Part shown: in pieces, positions 18,658 to 27,435 of the stretch
Position numbering within the stretch: the stretch's first letter is position 1
Layout of the letters: every line of letters begins with the position of its first letter
DNA from: Olivibacter jilunii
Lineage (GTDB): Bacteria; Bacteroidota; Bacteroidia; Sphingobacteriales; Sphingobacteriaceae
NCBI RefSeq assembly: GCF_900607235.1
Contig: NZ_LR027854.1
Span: forward strand, 186,001 to 250,000
Reading direction: 5' to 3'
DNA length: 64,000 nucleotides
Notes under the pieces: model-generated
Database searches by the model: none
Seen by the model: the letters and a program-made list of their open reading frames with translations, nothing else
Told to the model about the DNA's origin: nothing
Translations under genes and position numbers: made by a program

Positions 18658-20073
18658 ATGAACAGTAAATCAAATCTCCTTATAATTCTTGTTTTGCAGG
18701 CATTCTTCTTCGCCTGCAAAACAACGGACAAGGCCATTCAAACCGAAGCCCCCGTCCCTGCCAACTTCCGAAATGCTGAAGTGCCATCGGATGATTCAAC
18801 CAGTATAGCTTTCATTCCATGGCGTGATTTTTTTAATGATGTGACTTTGCAGACGTTAATTGATACGGCTATCGCCCACAATATGGACTTGCAGTTGGCC
18901 ATAAAAAATATCGATGCCGCGCAGGCTACGTTGAAGCAAGCAAAAGCTGGATATATACCGAATGTTAGTCTACAGGTGGGTGCCAACAGTACCAATCCAT
19001 CTAACAACAGCTTAAATGGCGTCAGCTTGAATCAGTTTCTGAAAACTAACCATATAGAGGATTATAATGCGACGCTAGCACTCTCATGGGAAGCTGATAT
19101 ATGGGGCAAAATAAAGAACCAAAAAGCGGAAGCCCTTGCATCTTATCTGCAAACAGAGGAGGCGAAAAAAGCGGTTCAAACACAAATTGTTTCTTATGTA
19201 GCACAGGGCTATTATAACTTGCTTATGTTGCAGGAACAATTAAAAATTGCACGGCAAAATCTTGCCTTGAACGATAGTACCTTAAATATTATCAAACAGC
19301 AATACGATGTAGGCGAGATTACGCTTTTAGGCTTAGAACAGGCAGAAGCACAGCGCTTAGCGGCAGCGTCATTGATTCCCGATTTTGAACAACAGATTAA
19401 TATACAGGAAAACGCGCTGAGCATTTTAAGTGGTAAACTACCGGAAGGTATAGCTACGCAAAGTACCTTGGACGATATCCAAATTCCGGAAAAAATCAAT
19501 ACCGGCGTCCCTTCCCTATTGCTAAGTAGACGGCCGGATGTGAAGCAAGCAGAATTGGCCGTTATGGCCGCACGTGCCAACCAACGGTATGCAAGAGCAA
19601 GTATGTATCCCTCGTTAACGATTAGTGCACAAGCGGGTGTTAACTCCTTTAAAGCGAGTAATTGGTTTAATATTCCAGCATCTGTTTTTGGAACAGTTGC
19701 CGGTGGAATTGCGCAACCAATCTTACAACGGCGACAGCTAAAAACAAATTACGAGTTGGCCGCTATTAATCATGAGAAAAGCGTTATCCAGTTTAGACAA
19801 TCAGTGATTACCGCAGTAGGAGAAGTTTCCGATGCACTGATTGCACTCAACAAGCTGCAAGAAAAGCAATCCATTGCCTTGAATCGTACTAATAAACTAC
19901 AAAGCGCCATTCACAATGCAGACTTATTATTCAATACAGGCATGGCAAACTATCTTGAGGTTATTACCGCTCAAAGTAATGTGCTACAAAGCGAACTTGA
20001 ACTAGCACAAATAAAAAAGGCTCAATTAGTTGCGATGGTAGAGCTATATCGATCTTTAGGTGGTGGGTGGTAA
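18658..20073 (+). CDS. Outer-membrane efflux lipoprotein (OprM/NodT family)
   Basis: 471 residues beginning with a lipobox (LVLQAFFFACKTT, Cys 20). Two OEP repeats follow: DTAIAHNMDLQLAIKNIDAA to SWEADIWGKIKNQKAEA, and then SRRPDVKQAELAVMAARANQ to NTGMANYLEVITAQSNVL. These are the hallmarks of the TolC/OprM channel of RND pumps. It lies 30 bp after the pump gene and completes the operon. The gene ends well before the pterin dehydratase start. Confidence 0.96.
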   Translation: MNSKSNLLIILVLQAFFFACKTTDKAIQTEAPVPANFRNAEVPSDDSTSIAFIPWRDFFNDVTLQTLIDTAIAHNMDLQLAIKNIDAAQATLKQAKAGYIPNVSLQVGANSTNPSNNSLNGVSLNQFLKTNHIEDYNATLALSWEADIWGKIKNQKAEALASYLQTEEAKKAVQTQIVSYVAQGYYNLLMLQEQLKIARQNLALNDSTLNIIKQQYDVGEITLLGLEQAEAQRLAAASLIPDFEQQINIQENALSILSGKLPEGIATQSTLDDIQIPEKINTGVPSLLLSRRPDVKQAELAVMAARANQRYARASMYPSLTISAQAGVNSFKASNWFNIPASVFGTVAGGIAQPILQRRQLKTNYELAAINHEKSVIQFRQSVITAVGEVSDALIALNKLQEKQSIALNRTNKLQSAIHNADLLFNTGMANYLEVITAQSNVLQSELELAQIKKAQLVAMVELYRSLGGGW

Positions 20074-20124
20074 TTAGCCAAACAAAACATCAATTCGGAT
20101 TGTTTATCAGCTAAAACGTTGATT

Positions 20125-20355
20125 ATGTGGAAAGAAGAAAACAATAGTTTATATAAACGGTTCGAGTTTAAAGACTTTTCGGATGCCTTTGCTTTTATGA
20201 CAAAGGTAGCTTTGCTTGCAGAATCGTCCAACCATCATCCGAAATGGACCAACGAATGGAATAAAGTTGAAATTTGGCTTTCAACACATGATCAAGGAAA
20301 TGTTATAACTGAAAAAGATCGGAAATTGGCCGCAGCAATTGATAAGGTTGTTTAG
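20125..20355 (+). CDS. phhB: 4a-hydroxytetrahydrobiopterin dehydratase (pterin carbinolamine dehydratase)
   Basis: The ATG at 20125 gives MWKEENNSLYKRFEFKDFSD, a normal family start; the TTG at 20119 is less likely. The 76-residue product has the family core FEFKDFSDAFAFMTKVALLA, then the active-site SSNHHPKW with the paired His, and VEIWLSTHDQGNVITEKD. The enzyme dehydrates 4a-hydroxy-tetrahydropterin, recycling the cofactor of aromatic amino acid hydroxylases. No hydroxylase gene is visible nearby. It ends at a strong bidirectional hairpin. Confidence 0.93.
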   Translation: MWKEENNSLYKRFEFKDFSDAFAFMTKVALLAESSNHHPKWTNEWNKVEIWLSTHDQGNVITEKDRKLAAAIDKVV

Positions 20356-20391
20356 ATAAAGGATGCCTACGCTATTGTAGGCATCCTTTAT
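20356..20391. terminator. Bidirectional hairpin between convergent genes
   Basis: Perfect 15-bp arms (20356-20370 and 20377-20391) around the 6-base loop GCTATT. It lies right after the pterin dehydratase stop and overlaps the last codons of the convergent GNAT gene. It lacks a long T run, but the position and perfect symmetry fit a terminator used by both genes. Confidence 0.8.
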
Positions 20392-20849
20392 AGCGTTAAA
20401 CGCAGTATTAACATATCCTTATGTTGTAGCCCATCTTCAAAAATTGGTTCACTATAGTTATCTAAGAAAAAGTTTGTTTTAATTTGGTCTACCCTAAAAC
20501 CAAATTTTTGATAGAATTTCAGTTGATATCCAAAAGACCCTGTCCCTACTTCCAATACATTGGCTTGCTTATTTTTTAAAATTTCTATAAGCGAGTTTAA
20601 AATTTGGCTCCCATATCCCCTATTTTGGTACGCAGGAAAAACTGCTATATTCATAAGTTCATAAACTTCCGAATCTTGTGATTTTATGACCGCTACACCT
20701 ATGACAACTTCATTACACCGGGCAATATAACAATCGCTGTCGTATAGATACTTTTCAATTGCTGACTTACTTGGATCTGCCAGCATTAGCAGGTCCCAAG
20801 GATAATTGCCATTTACAACAGTCAATTCTACAAACATATTGGTATCCAT
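20388..20849 (-). CDS. GNAT-family N-acetyltransferase
   Basis: 153 residues with the acetyl-CoA-binding motif A: VYELMNIAVFPAYQNRGYGS (the QNRGYG loop), then the partner helix ILNSLIEILKNKQANVLEVG and FYQKFGFRVDQIKTNFF. The protein transfers acetyl groups to an amine; the substrate is not predictable. It lies 9 bp downstream of the GT39-like gene on the same strand and may be the last gene of that unit. The 3' end overlaps a bidirectional hairpin. Confidence 0.88.
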   Translation of the reverse strand: MDTNMFVELTVVNGNYPWDLLMLADPSKSAIEKYLYDSDCYIARCNEVVIGVAVIKSQDSEVYELMNIAVFPAYQNRGYGSQILNSLIEILKNKQANVLEVGTGSFGYQLKFYQKFGFRVDQIKTNFFLDNYSEPIFEDGLQHKDMLILRLTL

Positions 20850-20858
20850 AAAGCAAAC

Positions 20859-22529
20859 TTACTGAATCTTGCGAAGTTCCACCAAGGAAAAGCTCGTTAA
20901 CGTCTTTTCCCTTGTTTTGTGATTGAGAAAACCCCATTTCAATTTCGTGATATGATAATCGCTGAAATTCTTGAGTATCTTAACCTGGTATTTTGATGTC
21001 AAATCGGGTACATTAGTAGTAGGAAGAAAAACGATTTGCTTATTGTCGCTTTTCGATTTAAGCTGGGAAATATCGTCTACATATTCCACTTTAGTAGGTG
21101 CATAAAAATCGAAGGAAAAGCGATGTCCAAGGTAACTTTTCACTGGCCCATTTGGATGATGATTTTGCAACCATCTACCAGCGACCATACCCGCTTGATA
21201 ACGCAATAAAGTCGGATAAAAAAAAGCATAAGCAAATAGCATAAAGATGACCGCTGACACGGCACTTAGACAAACTAAGTTCCGTACACTAACCCGAAAA
21301 AACAGGATATAGGCAATCGTTCCGGTAAGCAGAGCTAAAACAACAAATAAGAACTTAAATGGCACGTCGAACACGAATGCAATCATGATTAAAAGCACTA
21401 ATACTAAGACAAAAATGACCTGTTGTATGATAGAAATTGCTTTCAGTTTCTTGTGCTTCAAGGAAGATAAATAAGAAGCAGTAAAGAGTGCGAAATGAGG
21501 AAAAACAATAATGATATAATGCGGCAATTGAAACTCAGAAAAAGAAAAAAGAAGAAAAGCTACGAGCGCATTGCTGTTAATTATTAAAGTAGTCGCTTTC
21601 TTTTTTCCTATAATTGACCGCTTCTTCAGCTTGTTAAACACCGCTATATAAAAGATCACGCTCCAAGGTAAAAAGGCCCATAAAGTAGTATGGAGAAAAA
21701 AACTGACATCCCCCTTCCCTTTTATAGGCCCTGTATTAAAAAACCGTCCAAACTGACTATCCCAAAAGAAAAAGCGGATACCTGAAACATTTTGTTGATT
21801 AAAGATCACTTTCTCAGGATGCATGTCGAATTGAATGTACAGCGCGTATAGTTCGGGTAGGATGAAAATGCCAACTAAAAGAAGCGCGAGCCACCATTTT
21901 AGTTTGATGAATTCTCGATATTGTTTGGTAATTATCCAATAACATATAAAACCTGATAAAACAGGAATGATTACAAAAATGCCCTTTACCATAATACCGC
22001 AAGCCAAAAAGAACGAACCGGGAATGACATGATAAGATAACGAGCGATAAGCTATGTAATAATGAAAAACTGCCGCTAAGGTAAACGTAGTTAAGTAAAT
22101 CTCTGCTCTTACATCAAAATTTGATATGACAACGTGAAAGGCGGTCATGAACATAACGACTGCAATTAGGGCAATCCTTCTCTTATAAAGTTTTGACCCC
22201 AGTAAATATAGGTAATAAGAACCAAGCCACCCGAAGAGCAAAGAAGGAAGCTTATAAGCAAATCCACTTATTCCCAGCAGTTTAAAAGAGCTGGCAGCTA
22301 ACCAAAAAGTAAGATGTGGTTTATCGAGCCAATCCTGTCCCCTAACATATAAATTCAACCAATCATTATAAAGAAGCATATTTTTGGCAATGGATGCATA
22401 AAGCGCTCCATCCGGCTCCATCACACCTCCAAATAAACTAAAAATGCTTATAAATGCGATAATCCATATTACAATATAGTAGGCTTTTTCTTCCAGATTA
22501 GTCGATCCACGCTGATATATATGCATCAT
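20859..22529 (-). CDS. GT39/ArnT-like membrane glycosyltransferase
   Basis: Starting at the ATG at 22529 (a GTG at 22535 is also in frame), the product is 556 residues. It has about ten to twelve hydrophobic segments and the first-loop acidic motif GGVMEPDGALYASIAKNM, as in dolichyl/undecaprenyl-phosphate-dependent transferases (PMT_2/ArnT). The C-terminal ~100 residues form a soluble periplasmic domain. Such enzymes move a sugar from a lipid-phosphate carrier to lipid A, protein or polysaccharide in the periplasm. The GtrA gene 17 bp upstream supports a lipid-linked-sugar pathway. Acceptor unknown. Confidence 0.85.
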   Translation of the reverse strand: MMHIYQRGSTNLEEKAYYIVIWIIAFISIFSLFGGVMEPDGALYASIAKNMLLYNDWLNLYVRGQDWLDKPHLTFWLAASSFKLLGISGFAYKLPSLLFGWLGSYYLYLLGSKLYKRRIALIAVVMFMTAFHVVISNFDVRAEIYLTTFTLAAVFHYYIAYRSLSYHVIPGSFFLACGIMVKGIFVIIPVLSGFICYWIITKQYREFIKLKWWLALLLVGIFILPELYALYIQFDMHPEKVIFNQQNVSGIRFFFWDSQFGRFFNTGPIKGKGDVSFFLHTTLWAFLPWSVIFYIAVFNKLKKRSIIGKKKATTLIINSNALVAFLLFSFSEFQLPHYIIIVFPHFALFTASYLSSLKHKKLKAISIIQQVIFVLVLVLLIMIAFVFDVPFKFLFVVLALLTGTIAYILFFRVSVRNLVCLSAVSAVIFMLFAYAFFYPTLLRYQAGMVAGRWLQNHHPNGPVKSYLGHRFSFDFYAPTKVEYVDDISQLKSKSDNKQIVFLPTTNVPDLTSKYQVKILKNFSDYHITKLKWGFLNHKTREKTLTSFSLVELRKIQ

Positions 22530-22546
22530 TGACACTATTTAAAAGT

Positions 22547-22918
22547 CTATTGATCTTTGAATGTTATGAAATTATTTACCAAAAAATTCCATATAAATAC
22601 CAACCCGATAGCTAGGCACTTGCTGAGATAGAAGTTGAGCTTGCAGTAATGAACAAAACAGAATAGAAGAAACGTGTTTAAAGCTAATCCCACCAAGCTG
22701 AAAAAAATAAAATAGCCGAATTGCAAGCTCACACTGCTTTTATTATTAAATGTCCAAAATTTATTAAGGTAAAAATTATTCAGCACAGCCATCGAAAAAC
22801 CAATACCGTTGGCCGCATACTGATTCAATCCGATCTGTTCTCTAAAGAACCAAGTAAACAAAAAGTCTATAGTGAACCCAACACCACCTGCTATGGCAAA
22901 CTTTGTAACTTTCCACAT
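22547..22918 (-). CDS. GtrA-family membrane protein (putative polyprenyl-phosphate-sugar flippase)
   Basis: 123 residues and four hydrophobic segments. The family signature is present: KFAIAGGVGFTIDFLFTWFF at the N-terminus, NNFYLNKFWTF in the middle and FIWNFLVNNFITF at the end. GtrA proteins are thought to flip undecaprenyl-phosphate-linked glucose or similar across the inner membrane. It lies directly upstream of the GT39-like gene. No cytoplasmic GT2 (GtrB/DPM1-like) that would make the lipid-linked sugar is present here, so that step must be encoded elsewhere. Confidence 0.92.
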   Translation of the reverse strand: MWKVTKFAIAGGVGFTIDFLFTWFFREQIGLNQYAANGIGFSMAVLNNFYLNKFWTFNNKSSVSLQFGYFIFFSLVGLALNTFLLFCFVHYCKLNFYLSKCLAIGLVFIWNFLVNNFITFKDQ

Positions 22919-23099
22919 CTTATTATCTTATAAAAGAAAGAATTATGGATTAAAAAGTATTAAGAAAAACGGTTAAAGTACAAAACATAATGAAATGATA
23001 ACGTGCATTTAACATTCGGATTACTTTCGACCAGGTGTTTCTTTAAGATATGACTATTAACCGCATTTTACTTATTTTTGCGGGGCGAAAAAGACCCAC

Positions 23100-23618
23100 A
23101 TGTTACATATTACGAAAGCAAAAATCGACGATATCCATATAATTCAAGAGATCGCTCATAAAACTTGGCCGATAACCTTCGGTAGCATTCTTTCTTTTGA
23201 GCAAATAAGTTACATGCTCGAAATGATGTATAGTACAACATCGTTATTACGGCAAATGACTGAACTGAATCATCATTTTTTATTAGCAGCTGAAGAAAAC
23301 GAGTGTCTAGGTTTTATTTCTTATGAATCAGCTTACAAAAATGCGCTACAAACCAAAATCCATAAGATCTACATCTTACCGGAAGCACAAGGCAAAGGTG
23401 TTGGAAAAAAACTAATGAGGGCTGTAGAAGAAATAGCGCTAAACAAGGGCGATAAAAGATTATTACTTAATGTCAACAAGCACAATGAAGCGGAAAAATT
23501 TTATGCACGATTAGGTTTTGAACTAATTGGGACGGAAGACATAGACATCGGTTCCGGATATTTAATGGAAGACAAAATCATGAGCAAAAAATTAAAGGGG
23601 GATAACGAAACTTTTTAA
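23100..23618 (+). CDS. GNAT-family N-acetyltransferase
   Basis: 172 residues with a full GNAT fold: IHKIYILPEAQGKGVGKKLM is motif A with the acetyl-CoA pyrophosphate loop QGKGVG, followed by LLLNVNKHNEAEKFYARLGF. TATTTTTG at 23073-23080 is a possible -7 box 20 bp before the ATG. Its 3' end overlaps the convergent cupin gene by 4 bp. The substrate is unknown. Confidence 0.9.
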   Translation: MLHITKAKIDDIHIIQEIAHKTWPITFGSILSFEQISYMLEMMYSTTSLLRQMTELNHHFLLAAEENECLGFISYESAYKNALQTKIHKIYILPEAQGKGVGKKLMRAVEEIALNKGDKRLLLNVNKHNEAEKFYARLGFELIGTEDIDIGSGYLMEDKIMSKKLKGDNETF

Positions 23619-23935
23619 AGAAAATCTTCCCTCAATGGCGTAAAGACATCCAGTAACTCACCTTCTTCCAAACATTTGCAGCCGTGTAAAACATTTGATG
23701 GCATTAGACAAGTATCACCTGCTTCGATGACTTTCTTTTCATTTCCGATATTAAACTCAAATTTCCCGCTGATAACAAAAGTAGATTGTGTGTGGATATG
23801 CTGGTGAACGGTACCAATAGCTCCTTTTGCAAAACGTACGCGAACCATCATCATTTTGCTATTATAGGACAGAATTTTCCGGAAGATTCCGTCTCCTACC
23901 TCCTTCCAATCATTTTTTTTACTAAAATCGAACAT
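23615..23935 (-). CDS. Small cupin-domain protein
   Basis: The ATG at 23935 (MFDFSKKNDWKEV) is a better start than the TTG at 23947; the product is 106 residues. A single cupin_2 beta-barrel is seen: KGAIGTVHQHIHTQSTFVIS (metal-binding HQHxH), the glycine turn, and CLMPSNVLHGCKCLEEG (second motif). Such proteins bind a divalent metal and often act on or sense small carbohydrates or carboxylates, for example in pectin-degradation loci (KdgF-like). The function here is not predictable. Confidence 0.85.
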   Translation of the reverse strand: MFDFSKKNDWKEVGDGIFRKILSYNSKMMMVRVRFAKGAIGTVHQHIHTQSTFVISGKFEFNIGNEKKVIEAGDTCLMPSNVLHGCKCLEEGELLDVFTPLREDFL

Positions 23936-23981
23936 TACAGTTAACAATGGGATATGCCAAAATAAGTAATTTAATTGTATA

Positions 23982-24025
23982 CTAAAAATGTTTTAGTTGT
24001 TACAGAAACAACTAAAACATTTTAG
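23982..24025. repeat. Long inverted repeat upstream of the cupin gene
   Basis: The arms at 23982-24001 and 24007-24025 pair over 19 bp with a single bulged A around a 5-base loop. It lies between the GH125 stop (24052) and the cupin start on the minus strand. It could be a GH125 terminator (no good T run follows in that direction) or an operator/leader of the cupin gene. Confidence 0.65.
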
Positions 24026-24051
24026 TTACAACAAAAAAAGAGAGTTGAACC

Positions 24052-25470
24052 TTAGCTCAACAAGCTTTTTTTACGCTCAAAGGTTTCCCATAACAATTCG
24101 CCAAACAAAGTGTTTGTCCAAGCGAACCACGAGCGGGTGAATTTTTTAGGGTCATCTTTGTGGTATGACTCGTGCATGAAACCAGTGCCTCCATGGCACT
24201 TTTGTAGTGTTTGGATGCAGGCTTTAATCTCTTTGTCATCAGAGCTCGTCAACGCACGCATCACAATACTCATTGGCCAGATCATATCTTTACCGATGTG
24301 TGGTCCTCCCACTCCTTCTCCTGCACTTCCTTTATAAAAGAAAGGGTTATCAGAAGACAGAATAAACTTACGCGTATTCACATAACGTGGGTCATCCGCT
24401 TTCACCGCACCCAAATAAGGTAAGGACAAAAGGCTCGGAATATTAGAATCATCCATTAATAAATGTCCTCCGTAACCATCTGTTTCAAACACGAATATTT
24501 CGCCATATTTTGGATGCTTCGTAGTTGCATGTTTAGCTAAAGCGTCTTCTACTTCCTGTGCAAGTGTTGTCAGCTCTTTGGCTAAAATGTTATCGTTATG
24601 AATCGCCTTTAACATCTCTGCCGCCTGACGCAAAGAGACCACAGCGAAGAAATTAGACGGGATTAAAAAGGAAAGTACAGTTGCATCGTCACTCGGACGA
24701 AACGATGAACAGATTAGTCCAACAGGATTTACCGGATATCCATAGCCGTCCATAGGTAGGGTGTCTGTAGCACGGCCTGTTACCCTTTCAAAATGATAAG
24801 GACTTGTTCCATCTTTTCGTTGTTGTTCTTTAAAGGTTTTTAGAATATTCTGTATAGCCTGTTTCCACGTATCATTAAACGGTTTGGTGTCTTTTGTAGC
24901 TTTCCAGTAGTGATACGCTAAACGAATGGGATAGCAAAGCGAATCGATTTCCCACTTGCGTTCATGTACCCCTGGCTTCATATCAGTTTTATCCTTTGCC
25001 CACTCGCCAACTTTTTCGGGATCGTCGTAAAACGCATTAGCGTATGGATCTTTTAAAATGTAGTGACTTTGTCTGTTGATCACGCCGGCGATAAGATCAG
25101 CCAATGGCTTATCATCTTTCACCAGTGCTAAATATGGCCATACTTGGGCACTGCTATCCCTAAGCCACATCGCGTCGATATCCCCGGTTATAACGTATGT
25201 ATCAGGTATTCCGTCGATCGACTGAAAAAACACTGTGGTATCCAAGGTGTTAGGAAAACAATTTCCGAAAAGCCAAGCAAGCTCCTTGTTTTTCACTTTA
25301 TTCTGAAAAGTTTTTATCACCTTTTCAACAGCTTCACTGGTAAAATTGCGCATATTTTCTGCCACCCTTACTTCCGGAAAATTCTCGGACTGCGCAAAAG
25401 CAAGGTTATTACTTAAGTAGTAACCAGCACCAAGGGCCATGGTACTTTTGATAAAACTTCTTCTTTCCAT
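24052..25470 (-). CDS. Glycoside hydrolase family 125 exo-alpha-1,6-mannosidase
   Basis: 472 residues. The N-terminus MERRSFIKSTMALGAGYYL has a twin-arginine-type RR motif and a short hydrophobic stretch, suggesting Tat export. GH125 features are clear: AWLFGNCFPNTLDTTVFF, GDIDAMWLRDSSAQVWPYL (active-site acidic cluster), KWEIDSLCYPIRLAYHYW and MDDSNIPSLLSLPYLG. GH125 enzymes remove terminal alpha-1,6-mannose from N-glycans or fungal mannan without a metal ion. The gene stands alone, with no SusCD or GH92 partner nearby. Confidence 0.93.
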   Translation of the reverse strand: MERRSFIKSTMALGAGYYLSNNLAFAQSENFPEVRVAENMRNFTSEAVEKVIKTFQNKVKNKELAWLFGNCFPNTLDTTVFFQSIDGIPDTYVITGDIDAMWLRDSSAQVWPYLALVKDDKPLADLIAGVINRQSHYILKDPYANAFYDDPEKVGEWAKDKTDMKPGVHERKWEIDSLCYPIRLAYHYWKATKDTKPFNDTWKQAIQNILKTFKEQQRKDGTSPYHFERVTGRATDTLPMDGYGYPVNPVGLICSSFRPSDDATVLSFLIPSNFFAVVSLRQAAEMLKAIHNDNILAKELTTLAQEVEDALAKHATTKHPKYGEIFVFETDGYGGHLLMDDSNIPSLLSLPYLGAVKADDPRYVNTRKFILSSDNPFFYKGSAGEGVGGPHIGKDMIWPMSIVMRALTSSDDKEIKACIQTLQKCHGGTGFMHESYHKDDPKKFTRSWFAWTNTLFGELLWETFERKKSLLS

Positions 25471-25742
25471 TGTATATGATAGAATTTATAAATTATTTCG
25501 ATCCACACATTTGCTGAATATTACGCTTCTATTCAACCGTAAATCGGCTTCGAACCGATTCTGCCTTTGTTCTATATCGCTTAGCAGCCGTAAACATATT
25601 ATAAATTCCGCTATAAAGCAAACCCTCATGCCGCTGGGATTCGTTAAGACAGGAAAGTCGTACCGTTAACATTCACCGAGTCATTCAATGACTTGTTAGT
25701 GCTACTGTTACCACGTTTCTCGTCCAACAACTTCATGAACAG

Positions 25743-26615
25743 CTAAGTGACCGCTAAAAACTTACTGCACTCTTTAAAGCTCTCCAACGCGGGGTGTTCC
25801 GTTCGGCGATGATAAGCCATAACAATTTCTGTATACACAGCGATACCTTTTAACTCAATAAACTTTACATGAAGAAAAGGGTACTGACCTCTAATGGACG
25901 CAGGAACTAAAGCGATACCAAGTCCATGCTCCACCAGTCTCAGCATGGAGTGCATATTATTACATTCATGAACGACTTGCGGTTCGAAGCCCATCCGGTG
26001 GCAACAAGCTACAAACTGTTGATGATAGTGCGGAGCATAACGACTATTATAAGAGATGAAATCAATCTTTGCTAAATCTTCCGTTTGTGTACCAAAATGA
26101 TCATCAGCACATACAAGTACAAAGGGATCTTGCCACAATGATTTTACCGCTAGATGAATGGAGTCAATGGGTGCACGAAGAATTCCGACGTCCAGCTTCC
26201 CTTCTTTTAGTGCTTTTATCTGTTTTGCCGTAGAAAGTTCGTATAGACGCGTTTTTAACAATGGATATTCGACTCGTAATTGTTGCAGTATTTTAGCAAG
26301 GCCGCTTAATGGGGTTGAACTGATATAACCGATCTGAAACTCGCCGCTTACCGATTCGTGTATTTGTTTCACCAGCTGCTTACTTCGCTCAAGCCGCTGC
26401 ATAAGTTCTCCACATTCATTTAAAAAGTAACGTCCCGCTTCAGTTAAGGTAACTCGTTTATTATTTCGATGAAACAGTAGCACACCCAATTCTGTCTCTA
26501 GTTCTTTTATTTGCCTCGTTAGCGGTGGTTGAGAAATGTGTAAACGTTCCGCTGCTTTACTGAAATGTAAAAGTTCAGCGACTGTTTTAAAGTATACAAG
26601 ATGCCTTAGCTCCAT
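25743..26615 (-). CDS. LysR-family transcriptional regulator
   Basis: 290 residues. The N-terminal winged helix-turn-helix is textbook: MELRHLVYFKTVAELLHFSK, AAERLHISQPPLTRQIKELE and FHRNNKRVTLTEAGRYFL. A substrate-binding domain follows (about residues 90-290). It is divergent from the methyltransferase gene 88 bp away, and a T-N11-A box sits just before its start codon. The inducer is unknown; the DNA-binding half resembles the BenM/CatM-type group by eye. Confidence 0.95.
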   Translation of the reverse strand: MELRHLVYFKTVAELLHFSKAAERLHISQPPLTRQIKELETELGVLLFHRNNKRVTLTEAGRYFLNECGELMQRLERSKQLVKQIHESVSGEFQIGYISSTPLSGLAKILQQLRVEYPLLKTRLYELSTAKQIKALKEGKLDVGILRAPIDSIHLAVKSLWQDPFVLVCADDHFGTQTEDLAKIDFISYNSRYAPHYHQQFVACCHRMGFEPQVVHECNNMHSMLRLVEHGLGIALVPASIRGQYPFLHVKFIELKGIAVYTEIVMAYHRRTEHPALESFKECSKFLAVT

Positions 26616-26616
26616 A

Positions 26617-26631
26617 ATACCTCAAAGGTAT
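26617..26631. promoter_or_regulatory. LysR-type box (T-N11-A) before the LysR gene
   Basis: ATACCTCAAAGGTAT is a perfect palindrome with 6-bp arms and contains T-N11-A, the classic LysR-type recognition motif. It begins 2 bp upstream of the LysR start codon, in the gap shared with the divergent methyltransferase gene. It fits autorepression and possibly control of the divergent gene. Confidence 0.65.
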
Positions 26632-26676
26632 CAATAATTATAAAAAATAGTATTTTTAAAGCATAAAACAGATTGA

Positions 26677-26684
26677 TAGATTTG
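26677..26684 (+). promoter_or_regulatory. Candidate -7 box for the methyltransferase
   Basis: TAGATTTG matches TAnnTTTG, 20 bp before the ATG at 26704. A T-rich segment (26653-26657) lies near the -33 position but is not a clear TTG. Confidence 0.4.
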
Positions 26685-26703
26685 CCTTACTAAACAACAT
26701 TAT

Positions 26704-27426
26704 ATGAATAACTTCTCAGGCAAATCCACGGTACAAGAAATCAAAGCACGTTTCGACCAAGACGTTGAACGCTTTTCCAATTTAGAGACTGGTCAAGCCA
26801 CTACCATTGACGCTACCTTTAGCATGGAGCTTATTGTTGATAGCATAATCGCCCATTCTCCCAATTTAAAAACAGTTTTAGATATTGGTTGTGGTGCCGG
26901 AAACTACACCTTAAAGCTTTTATCTAAAAAGACGCCTCTCGATTGCACTTTGTTGGATTTAAGTCGTCCGATGCTAGACCGAGCATATGCGCGTGTTACA
27001 GCAATTAACACAGGAAATACAACGCTCGTTCAGGGTGATGTCCGCACTGTTGCACTAGAAGAGAACCATTATTGTACAATAATAGCTGCCGCTGTACTCC
27101 ATCATTTACGTGACGATAAAGATTGGGAAAAGGTATTTACAAAGTTATATCAACTATTGAAACCAAGTGGTAGCTTGTGGATTTCGGATCTTGTTGTTCA
27201 GGAAACAACCGCCATTCAACAACTTGTATACAATGAACGTTTTGGTAATTACTTGGTTAATATGGGCGGTGAAAACTATAGGGATAACGTACTCGACTAT
27301 ATTGAAAAAGAAGACAGCCCCCGTTCTCTCAATTTTCAACTTGATCTCTTGAAAAAAGTGGGATTTCGCCATGTTGAGGTTCTTCACAAAAACTTATGCT
27401 TTGCCGCCTATGGTGCAATTAAGTAG
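26704..27426 (+). CDS. Class I SAM-dependent methyltransferase
   Basis: 240 residues. The SAM-binding motif I is TVLDIGCGAGNYTLKLL (about residues 58-74), the acidic end of strand 2 is CTLLDLSRPMLDRA, and post-motif II is IIAAAVLHHLRDDKDWEKVF, all typical of Methyltransf_25-type small-molecule or tRNA methyltransferases. It is divergent from a LysR regulator and has a possible -7 box. The substrate cannot be inferred; by layout it may be a detoxification enzyme controlled by that LysR protein. Confidence 0.9.
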   Translation: MNNFSGKSTVQEIKARFDQDVERFSNLETGQATTIDATFSMELIVDSIIAHSPNLKTVLDIGCGAGNYTLKLLSKKTPLDCTLLDLSRPMLDRAYARVTAINTGNTTLVQGDVRTVALEENHYCTIIAAAVLHHLRDDKDWEKVFTKLYQLLKPSGSLWISDLVVQETTAIQQLVYNERFGNYLVNMGGENYRDNVLDYIEKEDSPRSLNFQLDLLKKVGFRHVEVLHKNLCFAAYGAIK

Positions 27427-27435
27427 GGTCAACTG

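Noticed and set aside
25471-25742. Gap between GH125 and LysR considered for a small gene
   Set aside because: Frames present are short, have no initiation context or family resemblance, and look like ordinary intergenic DNA.
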